From NCBI GenBank assembly GCA_902775835.1, contig CACYNZ010000129.1, positions 1-9,580 of the forward strand: a stretch of 9,580 nucleotides of DNA. The letters are read 5' to 3'. Position 1 is the stretch's first letter. Each line of letters starts with the position of its first letter. The DNA is from an uncultured Eubacteriales bacterium (lineage in GTDB: Bacteria > Bacillota_A > Clostridia > Christensenellales > Aristaeellaceae). Position numbers and translations under genes: made by a program. The notes beneath the pieces were generated by a model that saw nothing but the letters and a program-made list of their open reading frames with translations, ran no database searches and was not told the DNA's origin. Positions 5,635 to 9,580 of this stretch are shown piece after piece.

Positions 5635-6144
5635 GTGGCCGCTAAAAAGGAAAATCTGCCGGTAAGCGTGGATGAAAATGTTGAACAGACCAGTTCCATA
5701 ACCTACGCTCCGGAAGTCATCAATATTATCACCAGTGCTGCCATCAATGAGATTGAAGGAATTGCCGGCATGAGCAATGCTTCGGGAAGCATTCTCAACC
5801 GTAAAAGCGGTTCCAACAAGGGAATCAAGATTGAGATGGGGCCTGAGGAAGTTTCTTTGGACCTTTATGTGATCATTGAATATGACCGTCCGATCCAGAA
5901 GGTGGCACAGGAAGTTCAGGAGAATGTTCGCAAGGCCATTGAGAGCATGACCGGACTGCATGTGGTGCGCGTGGATGTTCATGTCCAGGGTGTCAGCTTT
6001 GAAAAGGAAAATACTGCTCTTGCAAGCGGGGCCAAAAAGGCTGTGCTGGGTAAGGGCAAGGATTCTGCTGAGGCGCCTGCACCGGAGACCCCTTCTGAAA
6101 CGGAAGAAAAGCCAAATTCTGTGGAAGAAAACAGTGCAACCTGA
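5635..6144 (+). CDS. Asp23/Gls24 family envelope stress response protein
   Basis: 169 aa from the GTG at 5635, which follows AGGAGG (5619-5624) by 10 nt. An upstream in-frame ATG at 5614 would swallow that site and is unlikely. The Asp23/Gls24 domain occupies about 22-120: ITYAPEVINIITSAAINEIEGIAGMS, then IKIEMGPEEVSLDLYVIIEYDRPIQKVAQEVQENVRKAIESMTGLHVVRVDVHVQGVSF. The C-terminal tail (about 130-169) is hydrophilic and rich in Glu, Pro and Ser. No signal peptide or membrane segment is present, so the protein is cytoplasmic. In Staphylococcus, Asp23 gathers at the membrane by binding the anchor AmaP and is linked to cell-wall homeostasis; the next gene looks like such an anchor. The exact biochemical role of the family is not known. 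Confidence 0.92.
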   Translation: MAAKKENLPVSVDENVEQTSSITYAPEVINIITSAAINEIEGIAGMSNASGSILNRKSGSNKGIKIEMGPEEVSLDLYVIIEYDRPIQKVAQEVQENVRKAIESMTGLHVVRVDVHVQGVSFEKENTALASGAKKAVLGKGKDSAEAPAPETPSETEEKPNSVEENSAT

Positions 6145-6188
6145 TAATCCTGGTTCATTGAGAGCGCAGAAGCAAGGAGGCGCTGAAG

Positions 6189-7217
6189 GTGAAGAGAAGT
6201 ATTGGCCTGCGGATTCTTCTGGCCGTATCCGGTCTGATTTTTCTCGCAGAAGCCGCCGCGCTGATCGCAGACAAGTTTTTTGATGTTCCGGTATTCGCAT
6301 ATCTGGAAAAAGTATCTCCCGCTTCCGGAACCCTATGGCTTGTGATCATTCTTGCCGCCGCTTTTTTGGCATGCATTCTGGCCGTCATGTGCTGGACCGC
6401 CATGTTTGACCGCAGCAGCCGCAGGCATTATGTGCAGCAGCATACAGAGTCCGGCGCTCTGGATATTTCCATGGTGGCCATAGAATCGCTTGTGAAAAAA
6501 TGCACTGACTGCCATGAAGATATTCAAATCAAATCAACAAGACTGGAAAACACACGCGGCGGCCTTATCATCCGTCTGCGTGCCTGCCTTGCAAGCGGTG
6601 TCAATATCCCGCTGACAGTATCCGCCCTGCAGAAACAGATCCGCCAGTATGTAACAGCATGTTCGGGTATTGATGTCCGCGAAGTGGCCGTAACCATTGA
6701 ACAGACAGACGGCAAGCCTTCCGATGAATCCTGTCTTGTGCCAGGTCCTGATGCAGGCAAGGTGATCAGGGATCCTGACCCCACTCCTGTCAGCGTGAAC
6801 GCTCAGGAAAGCGCAGAAAACAGCGAAGAGCGGCTTCTGCACCAGCGTCTTTTCGGACATCAGGAAGTTGAAGCCTCTCTGCCGGAGGCCCCCGATTACC
6901 TGGCCGAATCTTCAAAGGAAGAAGAACCGGCAGAAGATATGTCCGATTCCGAAGAGCCCGTTGAGCCGGATACACAGAATGAATGGGCGGACGACAGCTC
7001 AGAGGCAGACTATGTTCACGATGCAGATACCGTTCAGGCTGCCGAAACGGATGAAGATGTCCTGCAGACAGAGGATCCGGATTCACACGAGCTGGAATGG
7101 ACCCTTGATGATGTAGCGGAAGACGGCACAGTGCCGGACATGGAAGCTGAAGAAACAGATTCCATGGCTTCCGAAGAGAAAACACAAACAGGCGAGGAGC
7201 GTCAAGATGTCACGTAA
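6189..7217 (+). CDS. amaP: AmaP-like alkaline shock membrane anchor with a long acidic tail
   Basis: 342 aa, starting at GTG 6189, 8 nt after AGGAGG (6175-6180). Two hydrophobic segments, about 7-27 and 47-72, form a membrane hairpin. It is followed by an Asp23-like domain (about 90-171: ALDISMVAIESLVKKC, IQIKSTRLENTRGGLIIRLRACLASGVNIPLTVSALQKQIRQYV, DVREVAVTIEQT). This order matches AmaP proteins, whose role is to hold Asp23 at the inner face of the membrane. The last 170 residues are unusual: low complexity, very rich in Glu and Asp, with frequent Ser, Pro and Gln, and probably disordered. They would make the protein clearly longer than the roughly 190 aa typical of AmaP. The gene ends inside nusB with an 11-nt overlap. 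The family call rests on architecture and context; the function of the tail is unknown. Confidence 0.82.
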   Translation: MKRSIGLRILLAVSGLIFLAEAAALIADKFFDVPVFAYLEKVSPASGTLWLVIILAAAFLACILAVMCWTAMFDRSSRRHYVQQHTESGALDISMVAIESLVKKCTDCHEDIQIKSTRLENTRGGLIIRLRACLASGVNIPLTVSALQKQIRQYVTACSGIDVREVAVTIEQTDGKPSDESCLVPGPDAGKVIRDPDPTPVSVNAQESAENSEERLLHQRLFGHQEVEASLPEAPDYLAESSKEEEPAEDMSDSEEPVEPDTQNEWADDSSEADYVHDADTVQAAETDEDVLQTEDPDSHELEWTLDDVAEDGTVPDMEAEETDSMASEEKTQTGEERQDVT

Positions 7218-7653
7218 GGTTGCGCGCAATGCGGCCATGCAGATGATTTATGAGCATCTTCAGGGCGGAGAAGGCGGAGAAGAAACACTGCTGATGGTTT
7301 ATGATCAGCTCAGGAATGAAGGCACTGCTCATCTGGACCAGGAAGATCCTGATGATTCAGATCGTGCCTTTATTCAGAACGTTTTTCAGGGCGTCATGGA
7401 CCATCTTGACGAACTGGATGCAGAAATCGAGAAATTCAGCACCTGGCCGCTTGATCGGCTCAGTCTGGTGGATCTGACCATCATGCGCATGGCTGTTTGG
7501 GAAATCCTTTTTGAAAATGATCCGGACGTTCCCGGAAGTGTCGCAATCTCAGAAGCCGTCGAACTGACCAAAACCTATTCGGATCCGGAAGACGGCCGGT
7601 TTGTAAACGGAATTCTCGGCTCCGTCCTGCGTGCCAAAGAGGGAAAAGCATGA
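7207..7653 (+). CDS. nusB: Transcription antitermination factor NusB
   Basis: 148 aa, an all-alpha RNA-binding protein that, with S10 (NusE), binds boxA RNA and supports rRNA antitermination. The N-terminus has the family pattern SRKVARNAAMQMIYEHL (2-18). The C-terminal half carries FSTWPLDRLSLVDLTIMRMAVWE, then SVAISEAVELTKTYSDPEDGRFVNGILGSV, both hallmarks of NusB. GAGGAG (7194-7199) lies 7 nt before the ATG, inside the 3' end of amaP. The start overlaps amaP by 11 nt, and the end overlaps the next gene by 4 nt (ATGA). An Asp23 gene and a membrane anchor before nusB is an arrangement common in Bacillota. Confidence 0.97.
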   Translation: MSRKVARNAAMQMIYEHLQGGEGGEETLLMVYDQLRNEGTAHLDQEDPDDSDRAFIQNVFQGVMDHLDELDAEIEKFSTWPLDRLSLVDLTIMRMAVWEILFENDPDVPGSVAISEAVELTKTYSDPEDGRFVNGILGSVLRAKEGKA

Positions 7654-8633
7654 GCGGCAGCATCGTCCTGGGATTCGATACGAGCTGCTATACAACTTCT
7701 GTAGCTGCTGTCACTCTGGAAGGGGATATCCTGTGCTCATGCCGCCGTCTTTTGTCCGTGGAACAGGGACAGCGGGGACTCAGACAGTCAGATGCATTGT
7801 TTCTGCATACGCGCCAGCTTCCGGAATTAATGGAAGAAATGGCGCCGTCCATCAGAGGTATGCAGGTGGCAGCTGTTTGCGCATCTTCCCGTCCAAGAGA
7901 TGACGAATCATCATATATGCCTGTATTTCTTGCGGGGGATGCCCAGGCACGGACATTGTCCGCAGTGCTCGGGATTCCCTTTTTTCATACGACGCATCAG
8001 CGCGGGCATTTCAGAGCAGCGCGCGTAGGTACTCGACTCCAGGATGGTCCGGCTCTGTTCATGCATCTGTCCGGCGGAACCACTGAGATTCTCAGCTGTT
8101 CAGCAGATTCGCTGCAGCTTTTGGGCGGGTCCGGGGATCTGCATGCCGGACAGCTGATTGATCGTACCGGGGTTGCCATGGGACTTCATTTTCCGGCTGG
8201 TCCGGAAGTGGAAAAGCTTGCCATGGAGGGCTGGAGCGAACACAGAATTCCACTGAGCATGGATAAAGTAGGCATTGTCTGTCATCTTTCCGGTGCGGAA
8301 ACTCAGGTTCAGAGATGGCTGAAGTTCGGTACGCTCAGTCATGAGGATATAGCCGCTGAGGTCTTCGATTTTCTTGCGCGGACGGTATCCCGCATGGCAC
8401 TGATGGCAGAAAAGCATACCGGGATTCATCAGATTCTTATTGCAGGGGGAGTCGCGTCCTCCAGTCTGCTCAGGGACATGGTCAGGAACCGTGTGAGCAG
8501 ACAGTCCGATTTGACGGTGTACTTCGGGAAGAATGAGCTTTCCGGAGATAATGCCGTCGGAGTTGCCTTGATTGGCAGGGAAAAGTTCTTGGCGGAAAGG
8601 CAGGGTGAACACGATGTCGGCAGCAATTCTTGA
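7650..8633 (+). CDS. Kae1/TsaD-like (Gcp family, ASKHA fold) paralog
   Basis: 327 aa. The N-terminal LGFDTSCYTTSVAAV (7-21) corresponds to the first phosphate loop of TsaD, normally IETSCDET; here the acidic pair is replaced by Tyr-Thr. The metal ligands of the family are kept: HQRGH gives H116 and H120, and SGDNAVG (298-304) gives D300. Further family blocks are LSGGTTEIL (140-148), AGQLIDRTGVAMGLHFPAGPEVEKLA (166-191) and IAGGVASSSLLR (264-275). True TsaD, with TsaB and TsaE, makes the t6A modification of tRNA. This protein belongs to what I recall as a second, uncharacterised clostridial group with RGLRQS and SRPR..ESYMPVFLAG blocks (42-47, 80-95), so I do not call it tsaD. Old annotation as O-sialoglycoprotein endopeptidase is not supported. 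It overlaps nusB by 4 nt and folD by 20 nt. Confidence 0.85.
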   Translation: MSGSIVLGFDTSCYTTSVAAVTLEGDILCSCRRLLSVEQGQRGLRQSDALFLHTRQLPELMEEMAPSIRGMQVAAVCASSRPRDDESSYMPVFLAGDAQARTLSAVLGIPFFHTTHQRGHFRAARVGTRLQDGPALFMHLSGGTTEILSCSADSLQLLGGSGDLHAGQLIDRTGVAMGLHFPAGPEVEKLAMEGWSEHRIPLSMDKVGIVCHLSGAETQVQRWLKFGTLSHEDIAAEVFDFLARTVSRMALMAEKHTGIHQILIAGGVASSSLLRDMVRNRVSRQSDLTVYFGKNELSGDNAVGVALIGREKFLAERQGEHDVGSNS

Positions 8634-9483
8634 TGGAAAAGCTCTGGCGGCTTCCAGGGAGACATGGTGTCAGGAACGGGTCAGCCAACTGAAAGAGGCA
8701 GGCATCTGTCCGGGGCTTTCTGTGGTTCTTGTGGGCGAAGATCCGGCCAGTGTGGTCTATGTGCGTTCCAAGGAGAAAGCGTGCGAGCGGGTGGGAATCA
8801 GATCCTTTTCCCGGCATTTGTCCGCAGAAGTATCCCAGATTGAACTTGAGGGTGTGCTGAAAGAACTGGCTGCAAACCCGGAAGTGCACGGCATTCTTCT
8901 TCAGCTTCCTCTGCCGGGAAATCTCGATCCTGTATCAGCCATTTCCTGCATTCCGCCTGAAAAGGATGTTGACGGATTTCACCCTGTCAGTGTAGGGAGG
9001 CTCGTTCAGAACCTCCCTGGCTTCGTCTCCTGCACTCCGGCAGGCATCATCGAGCTCCTGAAGCGCTACGATCTGCCTACGGATGGAAAGAAGGCCGTGG
9101 TTATCGGCCGTTCCAACATTGTGGGAAAGCCTCTTGCCGTGCTTCTTGCGAGGCCCGGCCGCTATGGCAACGCCACTGTGACGCTCTGCCACTCGCATAC
9201 ACCGGATCTCGCCGCCGAGTGCCGGCAGGCTGACTTTATTTTCGCCGCCATTGGAAAGCCCCGCTTCGTGACCAGGGACATGGTCAAAAAAGGTGCCGTC
9301 ATCATAGATGTGGGCATCAACAGGACGGAAGCGGGCCTGTGCGGCGATGTGGATTTCGACGGTGTCAAGGATATGGTTTCGGCCATCACCCCGGTTCCCG
9401 GCGGCGTCGGCCCCATGACCATCGCCATGCTGCTCAGAAATACCCTGCAGTCATGGCACCAGAGAACTGGCTACGGCCTTTAG
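8614..9483 (+). CDS. folD: Bifunctional methylenetetrahydrofolate dehydrogenase / methenyltetrahydrofolate cyclohydrolase
   Basis: FolD interconverts 5,10-methylene-, 5,10-methenyl- and 10-formyl-tetrahydrofolate with NADP(H), feeding purine, fMet-tRNA and one-carbon metabolism. 289 aa, standard length. YVRSKEKACERVGI (49-62) includes the catalytic Tyr49 and Lys53. GILLQLPLP (93-101) and PPEKDVDGFHP (114-124) bind the folate, and GRSNIVGKP (165-173) is the dinucleotide-binding signature. GVGPMTIAMLL closes the protein. The ATG at 8614 gives MSAAILDGKALAA, the usual N-terminus; an in-frame GTG at 8605 is possible, and the ribosome binding site (GGAAAGGCAGGG, 8594-8605) does not decide between them. 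The start lies within the Kae1-like gene (20-nt overlap), which points to translational coupling. Confidence 0.97.
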   Translation: MSAAILDGKALAASRETWCQERVSQLKEAGICPGLSVVLVGEDPASVVYVRSKEKACERVGIRSFSRHLSAEVSQIELEGVLKELAANPEVHGILLQLPLPGNLDPVSAISCIPPEKDVDGFHPVSVGRLVQNLPGFVSCTPAGIIELLKRYDLPTDGKKAVVIGRSNIVGKPLAVLLARPGRYGNATVTLCHSHTPDLAAECRQADFIFAAIGKPRFVTRDMVKKGAVIIDVGINRTEAGLCGDVDFDGVKDMVSAITPVPGGVGPMTIAMLLRNTLQSWHQRTGYGL

Positions 9484-9508
9484 CCGGATCCAGAAAGGAA
9501 CAGAAAAT

Positions 9509-9580
9509 ATGTATCGCAATGCCAAAAACGTTGGTTATGTGATGATTGGCAGTGGCGCCATCAATCAGCTCGGGGATATT
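9509..9580 (+). CDS. Partial gene, possibly iron-containing alcohol dehydrogenase-like (5' end only)
   Basis: ATG at 9509, preceded by AAAGGA (9494-9499) at 9 nt. The 24 visible residues read MYRNAKNVGYVMIGSGAINQL, then GDI, and the frame is still open at the window edge. The pattern of a short beta strand followed by a GSGAINQLGDI-type turn and helix resembles the start of iron-containing alcohol dehydrogenases, in particular 3-deoxy-manno-octulosonate 8-oxidase-like proteins (KdnB type), as I recall them. With so little sequence this is a suggestion only. It starts 25 nt after folD with no terminator between, so it may belong to the same transcript. Confidence 0.5.
   Translation, partial: MYRNAKNVGYVMIGSGAINQLGDI

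Noticed and set aside
3105..5699. 864-codon open frame on the minus strand opposite hisS and aspS
   Set aside because: It mirrors well-supported synthetase genes on the plus strand, has no ribosome binding site or family-like sequence, and its composition (many His, Phe, Gln) is what antisense reading of biased codons gives.
6498..6518. CxxCH-like sequence (CTDCH, residues 105-109) in the AmaP-like protein, resembling a haem c motif
   Set aside because: It lies within the Asp23-like domain, expected on the cytoplasmic side, and haem c is attached outside the membrane. No cytochrome context is present; probably chance.
7650..8633. Annotation as O-sialoglycoprotein endopeptidase or as tsaD
   Set aside because: The protease activity was a historical misassignment for this family. 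The altered first loop and distinct blocks argue against a straightforward TsaD call.

Overview
The window reads as chromosomal DNA of a Gram-positive anaerobe of the Bacillota, most likely in or near the Clostridia. Evidence: a T-box riboswitch ahead of hisS-aspS, a ribosomal L10 leader with an attenuator, the Asp23/AmaP envelope pair directly upstream of nusB, a Kae1-like paralog between nusB and folD, strong sigma-A type promoters (TTGACA/TTGACT/TTGATT, all with 17-nt spacers) and AGGAGG-type ribosome binding sites. GC content looks close to 50%. I cannot name a genus from sequence alone.

Layout. (1) 1-764, minus strand: rplJ (L10) behind a promoter and L10 leader. A perfect 9-bp hairpin follows the gene, and rplL probably lies just outside the left edge. 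(2) 948-2077, plus strand, divergent from rplJ: a single-gene unit with its own promoter and terminator. It encodes a secreted protein: signal peptide, SH3b domain, poly-serine linker, peptidoglycan-binding domain and an uncharacterised His-rich C-terminal domain. (3) 2145-5540: promoter, T-box leader, hisS, aspS, terminator. The leader's specifier loop and the variable base of its T-box bulge both fit tRNA-Asp better than tRNA-His, although hisS is the first gene; a CAC His triplet overlaps the GAC Asp triplet. (4) 5535-9483: a promoter whose -35 box lies in the tail of the aspS terminator starts an apparent operon of an Asp23/Gls24 protein, an AmaP-like membrane anchor with a long acidic tail, nusB, a Kae1/TsaD-like paralog and folD. 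The last four genes overlap by 11, 4 and 20 nt, suggesting translational coupling. (5) 9509-9580: the first 24 codons of a gene that may encode an iron-containing alcohol dehydrogenase-like protein, cut by the window end.

Most of the window is housekeeping translation, transcription and one-carbon machinery with clear RNA-based control. The least explained parts are the C-terminal domain of the secreted protein, the Kae1-like paralog, the acidic AmaP tail, and the Asp/His logic of the T-box. I see no mobile elements, CRISPR arrays, tRNA or rRNA genes.
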